DNA of 29,472 nucleotides from a virus. Shown here piece by piece: positions 8,637 through 16,355 of this stretch. Where the stretch lies: positions 1 to 29,472 of the IMG/VR virus record IMGVR_UViG_3300005096_000060, one strand, 5' to 3'. Positions within the stretch are counted from its first letter, which is position 1, and every line of letters begins with the position of its first letter. Made by a program: the position numbers and the translations under genes. Below the pieces are notes generated by a model. That model did not search any database. It was not told the DNA's origin and worked only from the letters and a program-made list of their open reading frames with translations.

Positions 8637-8825
8637 TCACAGCCAGCCGGCGCAGTAGGCCAGCACCAGGAAGGCGAAGCCGACCACGAACAGCCACGTC
8701 ACCAGCTCGCCCCACGCGATCCTGCGGCGCGCCTTCCCGACGGGCTCCGGCTTCTCCAGTTTCACGTCGTCATCCGAAACACCCCGGCCCCGGATCCACC
8801 ACCGGGGGTCGAACATCCTGCGCAT
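8637..8825 (-). CDS. Small single-TM protein (C-terminal membrane segment)
   Basis: The 62-residue protein has a basic/acidic N-terminal half (RWWIRGRG, then VKLEKPEPVGKARRR). One hydrophobic segment lies near the C-terminus, about residues 40-60 (VTWLFVVGFAFLVLAYCAGW), so the N-terminus is probably cytoplasmic. A GGAGG site stands at good spacing before the ATG. It sits next to another small membrane protein in the lysis region. An accessory holin or antiholin role is possible but inferred only from size, topology and position. Confidence 0.7.
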   Translation of the reverse strand: MRRMFDPRWWIRGRGVSDDDVKLEKPEPVGKARRRIAWGELVTWLFVVGFAFLVLAYCAGWL

Positions 8826-8827
8826 CG

Positions 8828-9085
8828 CTACCTCCTTTCCAGCCGGGCGGTGTTGCGTTCCACCGCCCGGACGAGCGTGTCCAGCTTGCGTTCGAGGTTG
8901 TCCAGCTTGTGGAGGATCTGCCGCTGGTCCTCGGTGTAGCGGGCGACCGGCAGGTACTTCTCGGCGACGGACGCCTGGGCCTGGAGTGTGCCGACCCGGA
9001 TGCCAACCATGAAGGAGGCCGCCGTCAGGACGACCATCACCACCGCCGGCCAGTTCCCGTTCAGTCCGCTGCTGCGCTGGGCCAT
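8828..9085 (-). CDS. Small membrane protein with TM and coiled coil (spanin- or antiholin-like candidate)
   Basis: The 85-residue product has one N-terminal membrane segment (about 12-32, PAVVMVVLTAASFMVGIRVG). A charged heptad-like helix follows to the end (DQRQILHKLDNLERKLDTLV). An N-terminal anchor with a coiled coil is the layout of inner-membrane spanin subunits, but it also occurs in unrelated small phage proteins. I chose MAQRSS at 9085 over the ATG at 9100, because the latter directly abuts the previous stop and lacks a good ribosome site. No outer-membrane lipoprotein partner with a clear lipobox is visible nearby. Confidence 0.65.
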   Translation of the reverse strand: MAQRSSGLNGNWPAVVMVVLTAASFMVGIRVGTLQAQASVAEKYLPVARYTEDQRQILHKLDNLERKLDTLVRAVERNTARLERR

Positions 9086-9100
9086 CGTCACTCTCTCCAT

Positions 9101-9496
9101 CTACTCTTCGCCACCGATGAAGTCGTCACGCGGGATGTACGGCTTCACCCTCTTCGGCTCGCCGAGCTTCGGCCGGCCTCCCATCCGCAGGAGCATCCCC
9201 TCCTTGTTCAGCTTCCGGAGGAAGACGACCTCCCAGTAGGGGCCGGTCAGGGTCCAACTGTCCTCGACTCCCCACATCCGCCGCAGTTCTGTGACGGGGA
9301 AGCCGTGGGACAGCAGGATCCCCACGGCTCGGTAGCCCTCCCCGGCATCGCCGTGAAAGCGGACGGTCGGCTCGGGGAAGGAGTGACCTTCCCCGCCCTC
9401 GCAGGACTCGAACGTCTCGACTCCGAACCTGTTCAGCAGCTCGACCGCCGGCCGGATCCCGGGATCGAGCTTCTCCGGGTCGTAGTTCAGGGACAT
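9101..9496 (-). CDS. Conserved phage-type protein with ESCEGGEGHSFPEPTVRF motif, unknown function
   Basis: The 131-residue soluble protein has a short N-terminal part (DPGIRPAVELLNRFGVETF). The motif ESCEGGEGHSFPEPTVRF follows, and I recall similar motifs in phage proteins of no known role. The Cys, His and acidic residues in the motif could bind metal, but no assigned catalytic set is seen. It overlaps the end of the exported Cys-rich gene by 10 bases. The ribosome site is a moderate AGAGG. Placement in the lysis/accessory region gives no firm clue. Confidence 0.75.
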   Translation of the reverse strand: MSLNYDPEKLDPGIRPAVELLNRFGVETFESCEGGEGHSFPEPTVRFHGDAGEGYRAVGILLSHGFPVTELRRMWGVEDSWTLTGPYWEVVFLRKLNKEGMLLRMGGRPKLGEPKRVKPYIPRDDFIGGEE

Positions 9497-9975
9497 GGTT
9501 CGTACCTCTCGGGCAGCCGTCGCCAGTCGGTGTCCGGCTGCCAGTCGTAGCAGGGTTTCTCACACTGGACCGCGTGGCCTCCCACGCAGTTCCCGTCGGA
9601 GTCACGGTTCAGACAGGGATCCCAGTCCCGGGCGTCCAGGCAGGCGTGGGGCAGGATCACGACCTGCTCGTCCGACCAGGGCGAGCAGCCGGCGTCGTTG
9701 CAGGCACGCACGACGAAGCCTTCTCCGGTGTTGATCTCGTCGCATGGCGTACCGGAGACGAGGTAGGACGTGGAGCCGACGACGGTGGCGCAGATGTCGT
9801 AGCTCCCGTCGCAGATGGCCGCGATCTCGTAGTACGTCGCCCCCGGGGAGGGATCCCACGCCAGCTCCTCGTTCCCGAGCACCCCGTCCACGTCGTCGGA
9901 GCACCAGTGGTCCAGGCAGCCCGCCCGGGCCGGCAGGACCGCGAGGAGCACGAGGAGCAGGACGAGGCGACGCAT
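9487..9975 (-). CDS. Exported Cys-rich protein with fibronectin-III-like segment
   Basis: The 162-residue protein starts MRRLVLLLVLLAVLPARA, a clear Sec signal peptide with cleavage expected near ARA/GC. The sequence ARAGC is not a good lipobox, so lipidation is doubtful. The mature part has 13 Cys, probably paired after export. A segment around YYEIAAICDG to FVVRACNDAGCSPWSDE resembles a fibronectin type III strand pattern. The start overlaps the holin stop as TGATG. A phage-coded secreted protein beside the holin could act in lysis, surface modification or superinfection exclusion; none is shown by the sequence. Confidence 0.72.
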   Translation of the reverse strand: MRRLVLLLVLLAVLPARAGCLDHWCSDDVDGVLGNEELAWDPSPGATYYEIAAICDGSYDICATVVGSTSYLVSGTPCDEINTGEGFVVRACNDAGCSPWSDEQVVILPHACLDARDWDPCLNRDSDGNCVGGHAVQCEKPCYDWQPDTDWRRLPERYEPCP

Positions 9976-10523
9976 CAGTCCTCCAGATCCACCGGCGGGG
10001 CCTTGGCCAGCGCCCGGGTCTTCTCCTTGGAGCCCAGCGAGGAGCCGAACCAGAAGGCCATGATCCGGGGCACCTCGCCCGTCAGGACGCCGAGGAGCGT
10101 GGTCGAGAGGCCGAGGACCCAGTCGGGCACCTCCCCGAGGGCCCCGGCCCGCAGGTGGGCGAAGAGGGCCCAGAGGATGGCGAAGTACCCGCCCACGAAG
10201 AGCGCCGAGAGGGTAACCTGCGGCCAGATGTTCACCTTGAACATCCGCCGGGCCGAGTCCCGGTCCTTCACCTCCAGCGCCGCGAGGTCGATGTCCAGCT
10301 TCCGCATCTCGGCCTGGAAGTTCCGGTCCAGCTCCCGCAGCTTGACCAGCACCTCCGGCCCCGACGTGAGGATCGCCTGCTCCACCTCCTCCGGCGAGGC
10401 GTCCGGCCTGCCGAGCACCTCCCGGGCGATGGTGGCCGTCGCCATCCCCGCCAGCGGCCCGCCGAGGGCCGTGGCGAGGGCGGGGGCGACCGAGGCGAGG
10501 ATCTTCTTCAGCCTAGGACGCAT
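9975..10523 (-). CDS. Holin, three-TM gene-transfer-agent-type family
   Basis: The 182-residue protein has hydrophobic segments at about 5-33, 98-124 and 132-160. The middle is a charged helix (LRELDRNFQAEMRKLDIDL), followed by KDRDSARRM. The C-terminal hallmark is VPRIMAFWFGSSLGSKEKTR, which I recognise from the 'holin of 3TMs, for gene-transfer release' family. Such holins permeabilise the inner membrane so that endolysin reaches the cell wall; here the likely partner is the M15 peptidase at 6629-6943. GGAGGAG precedes the ATG. The start overlaps the end of the upstream 93-residue gene by 11 bases. Confidence 0.85.
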   Translation of the reverse strand: MRPRLKKILASVAPALATALGGPLAGMATATIAREVLGRPDASPEEVEQAILTSGPEVLVKLRELDRNFQAEMRKLDIDLAALEVKDRDSARRMFKVNIWPQVTLSALFVGGYFAILWALFAHLRAGALGEVPDWVLGLSTTLLGVLTGEVPRIMAFWFGSSLGSKEKTRALAKAPPVDLED

Positions 10524-10794
10524 CGGACTTCTCCTCCTCCGGCAGCTCCAGCGGCTCCGGCGACGGCAGGTCCTCCGGCTTCGCGTCGCCGAGCAGCCGG
10601 AACGAGAGGGCGTCGTTCCCGAGCTGCTGGACGATGGCGTCCTTCAGCAGGATCACCAGCGGCTCGCCGAACCGGGAGGCCGGCACTGTGATCTGCACGG
10701 GGGACACGGACTCGATCGGCATCCCCTCGTCGGGACGCACGGCGATGTTGAAGGTGATGACGGCGTTGATCGGGTCGATCAGCTTCTGCTGCAT
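10513..10794 (-). CDS. Small acidic-tailed protein of unknown function
   Basis: The 93-residue protein is beta-strand-like in its first two thirds (INAVITFNIAVRP, SPVQITVPASRFGEPLVILL). It ends in a Pro/Glu-rich acidic tail (EPLELPEEEKSDAS). There is no signal peptide or TM segment. A GGAG-like site sits before the ATG, 10 bases from the preceding stop. I do not recognise the family. Its place between the exported LamG-like protein and the holin is compatible with a tail or lysis-regulatory role, without evidence for either. Confidence 0.68.
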   Translation of the reverse strand: MQQKLIDPINAVITFNIAVRPDEGMPIESVSPVQITVPASRFGEPLVILLKDAIVQQLGNDALSFRLLGDAKPEDLPSPEPLELPEEEKSDAS

Positions 10795-10804
10795 GGTTCG
10801 CTCC

Positions 10805-11842
10805 TTACCGCTGCACCGAGCTGGAGGGCTCGGCGATGAGCTGGACGTAGTCGATGTAGACGGTCTGGTCGGTCGGGGAGGCGTTCCCCGTCTCCGCCGT
10901 GAACGGCACGACGTAGTAGGCGGTCGTGGGATCGAAGTAGCTGGACGAGCAGGAACCGACGGAGGTGCCGTCCTTGTAGAAGGTCATCGTCGAGGACGAG
11001 TTGTCCCACTCGATGGTCCACCGGTGCCAGTTCTCGTCCACCGCCCACTGCGTCGAGAACTCGGCGTGCTTGCTCTCCGTGGTGGACTTGTAGCAGTAGA
11101 TTTGCCCGTAGGCCGGATCCGAGAAGGAGCCCGTGTTCGAGAGGAACTCGATCACGGCCGACTTGTTCCCGGAGCAGTCCCCGCCGGAGATGGAAGTGCA
11201 GAACCCGATGTGGGCCTGGATGTCCGCCGGGGCGGAGACGCCGGAGCCGTCCAGCTTGAGGACGACGTGGAGGGTCAGCTTCGAGTAGTTCCCCGGGACG
11301 ACCTGGAAGGGGCGGTCCTCCGAGGAGCCGGGACTGCGCAGCCCGCCGTCGTCGTTGTCCCCGAGGACGAACTTCACGATCCCCAGGTGCCCCTCGTCGC
11401 TGGTGGCCGCCACCGGGCCGAGGGAAGCCGAGGAGGAGGTGATCGACGAGGGGAGCCACCACCAGCGGAACCGGTCCGTCTCCACGAGCTGGGCGGTGGA
11501 CATGTTCGCGTTGGCGATGGAGTCCACCTGGAAGAAGTCGTCGTGGAGGAGCGGCTTCTGCCGGAGCTGGGCGGCCGTGGAGGCCCCGCTGATGCACTGC
11601 ATCTCCCCGCCGGCGTAGAAGCAGAGCTGCTCGTCGTCCGAGTCCACGCAGACGTCCCCCGTCTTCAGCTCCGGATCGGTCGTCGAGTCCCCGTCCACGT
11701 CCGTGCAGGAGGAGGCCGCCGGGACGGCTAGGTGCTGCCGGACTTGGAGCAGGCGGTAGGTCTTCCGGCTCTTCGCCGGCGAGTCGGCGAGGGTGGGGAG
11801 GAAGACGACGATCAGGGTGAGCAGGCTAACGAACATACGCAT
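10805..11842 (-). CDS. Exported LamG/concanavalin-like protein
   Basis: The 345-residue protein begins MRMFVSLLTLIVVFLPTLAD, a likely Sec signal peptide with cleavage near TLA/DS. A tail-fibre-like part with several Cys (to about residue 95) follows. The C-terminal two thirds are beta-rich with ENWHRWTIEWDNSSSTMTFY, FYKDGTSVGS and YIDYVQLIAEP. That pattern is typical of LamG/concanavalin jelly-roll domains, which bind glycans or act as structural modules. The ATG has a GGAGGG site and overlaps the preceding gene by 17 bases. A signal peptide on a protein next to the fibre genes is unusual for a virion component, since assembly occurs in the cytoplasm. Confidence 0.72.
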   Translation of the reverse strand: MRMFVSLLTLIVVFLPTLADSPAKSRKTYRLLQVRQHLAVPAASSCTDVDGDSTTDPELKTGDVCVDSDDEQLCFYAGGEMQCISGASTAAQLRQKPLLHDDFFQVDSIANANMSTAQLVETDRFRWWWLPSSITSSSASLGPVAATSDEGHLGIVKFVLGDNDDGGLRSPGSSEDRPFQVVPGNYSKLTLHVVLKLDGSGVSAPADIQAHIGFCTSISGGDCSGNKSAVIEFLSNTGSFSDPAYGQIYCYKSTTESKHAEFSTQWAVDENWHRWTIEWDNSSSTMTFYKDGTSVGSCSSSYFDPTTAYYVVPFTAETGNASPTDQTVYIDYVQLIAEPSSSVQR

Positions 11843-12407
11843 GGAAAACCCTCCTTCGGGTCACACCCCCGGTCGTGTACTCCACCGTGAGGACCGGCCA
11901 GTAGGACGTCGAGGAGCTGTCCACCGAGTGGCAGGAGAGGAAGTAGTACTGACCGTCGATGGACGGCGTGCCGGGATAGCGCCAGCAGATGTCCGTGTTA
12001 CCCGTCGTGGAGACGGCCGACGTCGGAACGGCGATGTCCACCTTCGTCGGCGACGAGCTGGACGTCGAGACGCTGGAGGAGTTCACGGACCCCATGTACG
12101 TCATCGAGACGTAGTCGCCCCAGTCACTGGTGGACAGCGGCGTGGAGAACTTGTTCGGCCCGGCGTAGAAGTAGAAGGTTCCAGTCAACCCCGAACGGTA
12201 GGCGTAGATCGTCAGGGTCGCCGAGGTGACGGTCACCCCGGAGCCGAGGGACGAAGTGTCGAACCCAAGGTAGCCCCGCCACTCGTAGACCGTCCCCGAC
12301 CAGCGGCTCTTCCCACCATCGACGTGGGTCGCCGTCGTGTCCACGGACACGCCGTTCAGGATGTACCCCTCCCGGTTCGTGGTCGGGTTGACGGTCAGGG
12401 TAGCCAT
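11826..12407 (-). CDS. DNRLRE-like carbohydrate-binding virion protein
   Basis: The 193-residue beta-rich protein contains RGYLGFDTSSLGSGVTVTSA with TLTIYAYR. This is the characteristic pattern (L-FD-S-l-----V-SA-L-l--) of DNRLRE/CBM-like jelly-roll domains that often bind polysaccharide. Ser/Thr-rich linkers follow, and the C-terminus is basic (GVTRRRVFHAYVR). The start overlaps the fibre stop as TGATG, so translation is likely coupled to the fibre. A role as a fibre-tip or accessory receptor-binding protein is inferred from the domain pattern and adjacency. Confidence 0.72.
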   Translation of the reverse strand: MATLTVNPTTNREGYILNGVSVDTTATHVDGGKSRWSGTVYEWRGYLGFDTSSLGSGVTVTSATLTIYAYRSGLTGTFYFYAGPNKFSTPLSTSDWGDYVSMTYMGSVNSSSVSTSSSSPTKVDIAVPTSAVSTTGNTDICWRYPGTPSIDGQYYFLSCHSVDSSSTSYWPVLTVEYTTGGVTRRRVFHAYVR

Positions 12408-15400
12408 CAGTCGCCCTCCGAGGAGCTGGCGTCCTTGATGGTGTAGTAGACGGTGATGGAAAACTCATCGACCGTCCCGGATACTGTCGAGATGTCCAAC
12501 CAGAGGAACGCCTGCCGGGAGAGTATCCTGTTGACCATCCCCCCGTGGTTCTGGGCCGTCGAGGTGTTGGCAGTCTGGTCGGTGGACCACAGGGAGTACG
12601 GGGAGGAGGACGCCCGGTCCGTGCTCCACTTCAGGTTGAAGTTGACAGACGGGGTGGACGATCCCCGAACGCACGTCTTGACGGCCCGGATGTAGATGCG
12701 GTCCTCGGTCTCCAGGAGGGTGATCGAGTCCCCGGACTGCGGGTCGAGCACGGAAACCGTGAGCTGCTTGTAGGCGACGTAGACGGTGCCGCCCTGCTGG
12801 ATGACCCGGTCTCCCGTCCAGCCCCTCGTGTTCACCTGCCCGATCCGCAGGCAGATCGAGCCCGTGTTGGCCGGGGCGGCGGTCGCCGACGAGGAGATGT
12901 CCTTGATCCGCGTGTCCGAGGCCGCCGAGGCGTCGATGGTGCCGGAGGAATCGACCGTCACCGTCCCGGTGACCGACGTGGACCCGGAGATCGAGGCGGA
13001 CGAGATCGAGGGAGACGAGAGGGTCTTGTTCGTCAGCGTCTGGGTGTCGCTGGTGCCGACCACGTCGCCGGTGACCCCGTGGATCCCGGACGAGGCCGCG
13101 ATGTGCGAGTCGATGGCCGCGTGGTCGTTCGTTCCGGCCCCCGAGAGGTTCTGGTGGACGATCTTCGTCTCGTCCAGGGTGAAGAGGGCGTTGTCCCCGT
13201 GGGTGGCGTCGTCGTTCGTGACGGCGATGGTCAGCCGGTCGTTGGCCGATCGGAGCTTGAAGGTGTCGCTCCCCGAGGCCGTCGCGGTGGTGGTGCCGTC
13301 CGTGATCGAGGCGTAGGCGTCCGACAGCCCGCCTCCGGCCGAGGAATCGACGTAGGCCTTGGTGGCCGCGTCCTGGGCGTTCACCGGGTCCGAGACGTTC
13401 TCGATCCGCCGGGAGGCCACGTCGATGGTCGATCCGATGGCGAAGTCGTAGTCCGTCGCCGAGGTCGGGGCGCTCGCCGAGAAGCGGAGGACGCCGGAGG
13501 TCGCCCAGACGTGGCCGGTGTTGAGCTGGAGGTGGCCGGTGTTCCAGTCCCCGCCGGCCAGGTAGACGTTCCCCTTCGTCGCCGAGGAGAAGGACTGGGA
13601 GTCCACCTTGATCGCGTGGCCGTCGCCGGGCTGGGTGGAGGAGGTGGACGAGACGCCCATGTCCTCGATGAGGAGCCCGGTCAGCGAGGAGATCGTGCCC
13701 GTGGAGGAGATGTCCGGCTGGAACGCCCGGAAGAGCACGGCCTCCGTGATGGTCGCCGAGTCGGCGACCCAGACCTTCGCCTCGACGGTGTGGGAAGCGT
13801 CGTAGGTGTTGGAGGAACCGCACTGGACGCCGGCCCGCAGGCCGATGGCGAGCCCGATCTGGGCCGAGGTGGCCGCTCCTTCCGTCTGGACGGCCGCCAC
13901 CATTCCGCGCAGCTCCGTCTTGGTCTCCGTGACGTTCGCCGCCAGCGTCCCGAAGCCGGCGACGCCCGTGAGACCGCGCCCGTCGGCGGAGCCGCCCGTC
14001 AGGGATGCCTCCGCCTTGATGGCGTCGGGGTAGGTGACGTCCGACCGGTCGCAGTCGAACTGGACCTTGATCCCGTAGCGGAAGTTGTTGATGTCCGAGC
14101 CTTCCGACTGGGTCAGGCCGACGAAGACCTTCCCGTAGGGGCTCGTGGAGTCCTTCCAGCCTACCGTCACGCGATCGAGGGCCTGGTCCGCGATGTGGAC
14201 GTGGCCGAGGGTCGCCCCGGCGGTCGAGCGCAGGACCAGGTCCTCCGAGTCCGCCGAACCGCCGTGCAGCGTCTGGCCCCCGGAACGGCCCGCCAGCAGG
14301 GCGTACTGCGGGTGGTCGTCGTCGGAGAGGCCACCGAGGGAACCGTGGTCCGTGACGACGGTGGCATCGACGTAGGCCTTCGTCGCGGCGTCCTGGGCGT
14401 CGGTGGGATCGACCAGGTTCACCCCCCGCCGGGAGTGGAAGTCCACGGTCGAGGCGAGGACCGAGAAATCCGCATCCGTCGAGGACGTCGGCTCCGTGCG
14501 GGAGAGGTGGATGTCCCCCGAGGTCGCCCACAGGTGGGCCGCCCCGAACTGGAAGTGGCCCGTGTTCCAGTCGCCCCCCGCCATCCGGATGTTCCCGGAG
14601 AGCCCGTCGAAGCCCGTGTCCTGCGCGTCCACGAGGATCGCGTCGCAGGAGTCCCGTGCGCTCGCCCCGAGATCCCCGATGTGCAGGCCCCGGATGTCGT
14701 TGATCCCGGCGGCGATGATGTCCGGCACCGCCGCCTCGAAGGCGTTGTAGGTCTGGATCTTCCCGGAGCCGTAGACCGCCGCGATGGCATGGAACCCGTA
14801 GGCGGTGGTGTAGTTCCCGGTGTTCGAGACCTCCACCCGCGAGGTCACGCCGATCGCCTCGGTGGCCGTCGGGCTGTTCGAGCCGGCGACGGAGACGTAG
14901 GCGTAGAGCCCCCGGGCGAGGGTGGCGGCGACGGAGTCCTGGAACTGGGCGTTCACGAACAGCGCCGAGCCGCTGACGCCCTTGAACAGCCGCTGGACGA
15001 CGGAGAGGGCATAGGGGTAGGTCTCGCCGTTCTTGACGTACTGGGCGACGTGCAGGACCGCGTTCGGGTTGTTCGGCCCCTCCTGGTCCTCCGCGCTGAT
15101 GAAGAAGCGCCCCGAGTAGACGTTGCTGGAGACGTAGGGGTCGTACTCGTAGTTCCCCACCACCAGCCGGCCGGCCGTGTTCGGCTCCAGCCAGAGGGTC
15201 CCCGGCGTGGCGTTCGAGGAGGACTGGAGGACCAGGTTCTCCGAGGCCCCCGTGCCCCCGTACAGCGTCTGCCCGCCCGAGCGGCCGGCGAGGAGCGCAT
15301 ACTGGGTGTGGTCGTCGTCCGAGAGGCCCGAGATGGAGCCGTGGTCGATCCCCGACTGGTCGAGCCCGAGGGTCAGCGTGTCCCCGCCGTCGAAGTTGCC

Positions 15401-15730
15401 GGGGTGATTGTTGACCGTCTTCGTCAGCGGCGCATCGACCAGCAGCTTGTCATCGAGGTACCCGGACTCCTGGTCGTCGTCGTCGATGAGGACCTGCCCC
15501 GCGCCGGCGGAGATCGCCTCCCGCGAGGAGGGGAAGATGAACCGCTCGTGGCCGATGCGGATGACGATCTTCCCGACCGGGTTCGCCGCGTCCGAGGTGT
15601 CCTTCCAGAAGACGACCTCGCGGTCCCCGACCGAGGGGATCGAGTTCCCGGCGACGATCTTGAACTGGAGCGGGACGCGGCGGAGCAGGTCGTCCAGCAG
15701 GTGCTCGTTCGCGTCCACCCGGCGGGGCAT
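12407..15730 (-). CDS. Tail fibre/spike protein with two tandem modules
   Basis: The 1107-residue protein contains GLSDDDHTQYALLAGRSGGQ (about residue 135) and a second copy with DDDHPQY (about 464). DDH-QY and DAATKAYVD are typical of phage tail fibres. Two modules of about 330 residues are visible: each has the DDDH-QY start, a central beta-rich region, GGDWNTGH (about 385 and 723) and a terminal DAQDAATKAYVD (or VNAQDAATKAYVD). The C-terminal 300 residues differ and end acidic (SSSEGD). The N-terminal 100 residues probably attach to the tail. The protein should carry receptor recognition. The 'GG-T/S' pattern suggests beta-helical trimers. Confidence 0.9.
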   Translation of the reverse strand: MPRRVDANEHLLDDLLRRVPLQFKIVAGNSIPSVGDREVVFWKDTSDAANPVGKIVIRIGHERFIFPSSREAISAGAGQVLIDDDDQESGYLDDKLLVDAPLTKTVNNHPGNFDGGDTLTLGLDQSGIDHGSISGLSDDDHTQYALLAGRSGGQTLYGGTGASENLVLQSSSNATPGTLWLEPNTAGRLVVGNYEYDPYVSSNVYSGRFFISAEDQEGPNNPNAVLHVAQYVKNGETYPYALSVVQRLFKGVSGSALFVNAQFQDSVAATLARGLYAYVSVAGSNSPTATEAIGVTSRVEVSNTGNYTTAYGFHAIAAVYGSGKIQTYNAFEAAVPDIIAAGINDIRGLHIGDLGASARDSCDAILVDAQDTGFDGLSGNIRMAGGDWNTGHFQFGAAHLWATSGDIHLSRTEPTSSTDADFSVLASTVDFHSRRGVNLVDPTDAQDAATKAYVDATVVTDHGSLGGLSDDDHPQYALLAGRSGGQTLHGGSADSEDLVLRSTAGATLGHVHIADQALDRVTVGWKDSTSPYGKVFVGLTQSEGSDINNFRYGIKVQFDCDRSDVTYPDAIKAEASLTGGSADGRGLTGVAGFGTLAANVTETKTELRGMVAAVQTEGAATSAQIGLAIGLRAGVQCGSSNTYDASHTVEAKVWVADSATITEAVLFRAFQPDISSTGTISSLTGLLIEDMGVSSTSSTQPGDGHAIKVDSQSFSSATKGNVYLAGGDWNTGHLQLNTGHVWATSGVLRFSASAPTSATDYDFAIGSTIDVASRRIENVSDPVNAQDAATKAYVDSSAGGGLSDAYASITDGTTTATASGSDTFKLRSANDRLTIAVTNDDATHGDNALFTLDETKIVHQNLSGAGTNDHAAIDSHIAASSGIHGVTGDVVGTSDTQTLTNKTLSSPSISSASISGSTSVTGTVTVDSSGTIDASAASDTRIKDISSSATAAPANTGSICLRIGQVNTRGWTGDRVIQQGGTVYVAYKQLTVSVLDPQSGDSITLLETEDRIYIRAVKTCVRGSSTPSVNFNLKWSTDRASSSPYSLWSTDQTANTSTAQNHGGMVNRILSRQAFLWLDISTVSGTVDEFSITVYYTIKDASSSEGD

Positions 15731-15734
15731 CGCC

Positions 15735-16353
15735 CTACTCCGCCACCTCCGGACCCAGCTCGAACAGCGGCAGGGCGATCCTCGGCGTGCCGGTCCCGTC
15801 GATCACGAGCAGGTCCACGGCCACGCGCCCCGAGTCCACCCAGCCCCTGAACGATCCACCCGAGCCGGTCAGGAGGTAGTCGAGGGAGGACGTCTCGTCC
15901 CCCACGGGGTCCGTGTAGATGGTGACGTCGGACCCGTCCCAGGAGGGTTGGGAGGTCGGATCCGAGGCCGTGTCCGCTCCGAGGCACAGCACCCAGTCCC
16001 CCTTCGAGGCGGTGATCGCCGAGGAGAGGTTGAGCTGGGTCGTGCCGGTCGCCGAAGCCGGGTCGGTCGCCTCGTTCGTCCCGAAGGAGGCGATCTTCCG
16101 GATCCGGTTCATGTTCGGGATGAACAGCGTCGAGTTGCCGTAGTCCGTCTTCTCGCAGAGGATGACGTAGTCGTTCGCGGCGAACTCCGCGTAGCTGCCG
16201 ACTGGGAGGGCGGTCTCCGAGGTCACGGACGAGGCTACCGCCGAAGGGATAGACCCGCCAGCCGGAGCGGGCGTAGAAGGTCTGCCAGGGGCCCGGCGTG
16301 GCGACGGTGCCCCGCAGAAGGGGAAGCGAGATCAGACCGGAGTAGAGGGCCAT
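15735..16353 (-). CDS. Beta-rich virion protein of unknown role, interrupted by a frame change
   Basis: The gene starts at 16353 (MALYSGLISLPLLRGTVATP) and keeps good codon use to about YPFG. It continues in another frame (VASSVTSETALPVGSYAEF) to the stop at 15735. Reading skips one base near 16239 (16240-16353 then 15735-16238) and gives 205 residues. The product is rich in Ser, Thr, Asp and Gly and looks beta-stranded. Position between the head-tail adaptor and the fibre suggests a neck or tail-connector component. The frame change may be a sequence error, a real mutation, or recoding; no classical slippery site is visible. Family not recognised. Confidence 0.65.
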
Positions 16354-16355
16354 GG

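Noticed and set aside
9487-9975. Outer-membrane spanin lipoprotein
   Set aside because: The signal peptide ends ARAGC, which is a poor lipobox, and the mature protein is a Cys-rich domain rather than a short spanin.
12545-15850. Plus-strand open frame of 1101 codons opposite the fibre gene
   Set aside because: It is an antisense shadow of a GC-rich gene; its Arg/Val/Gly-rich translation shows no domain, while the minus-strand frame has clear fibre motifs.
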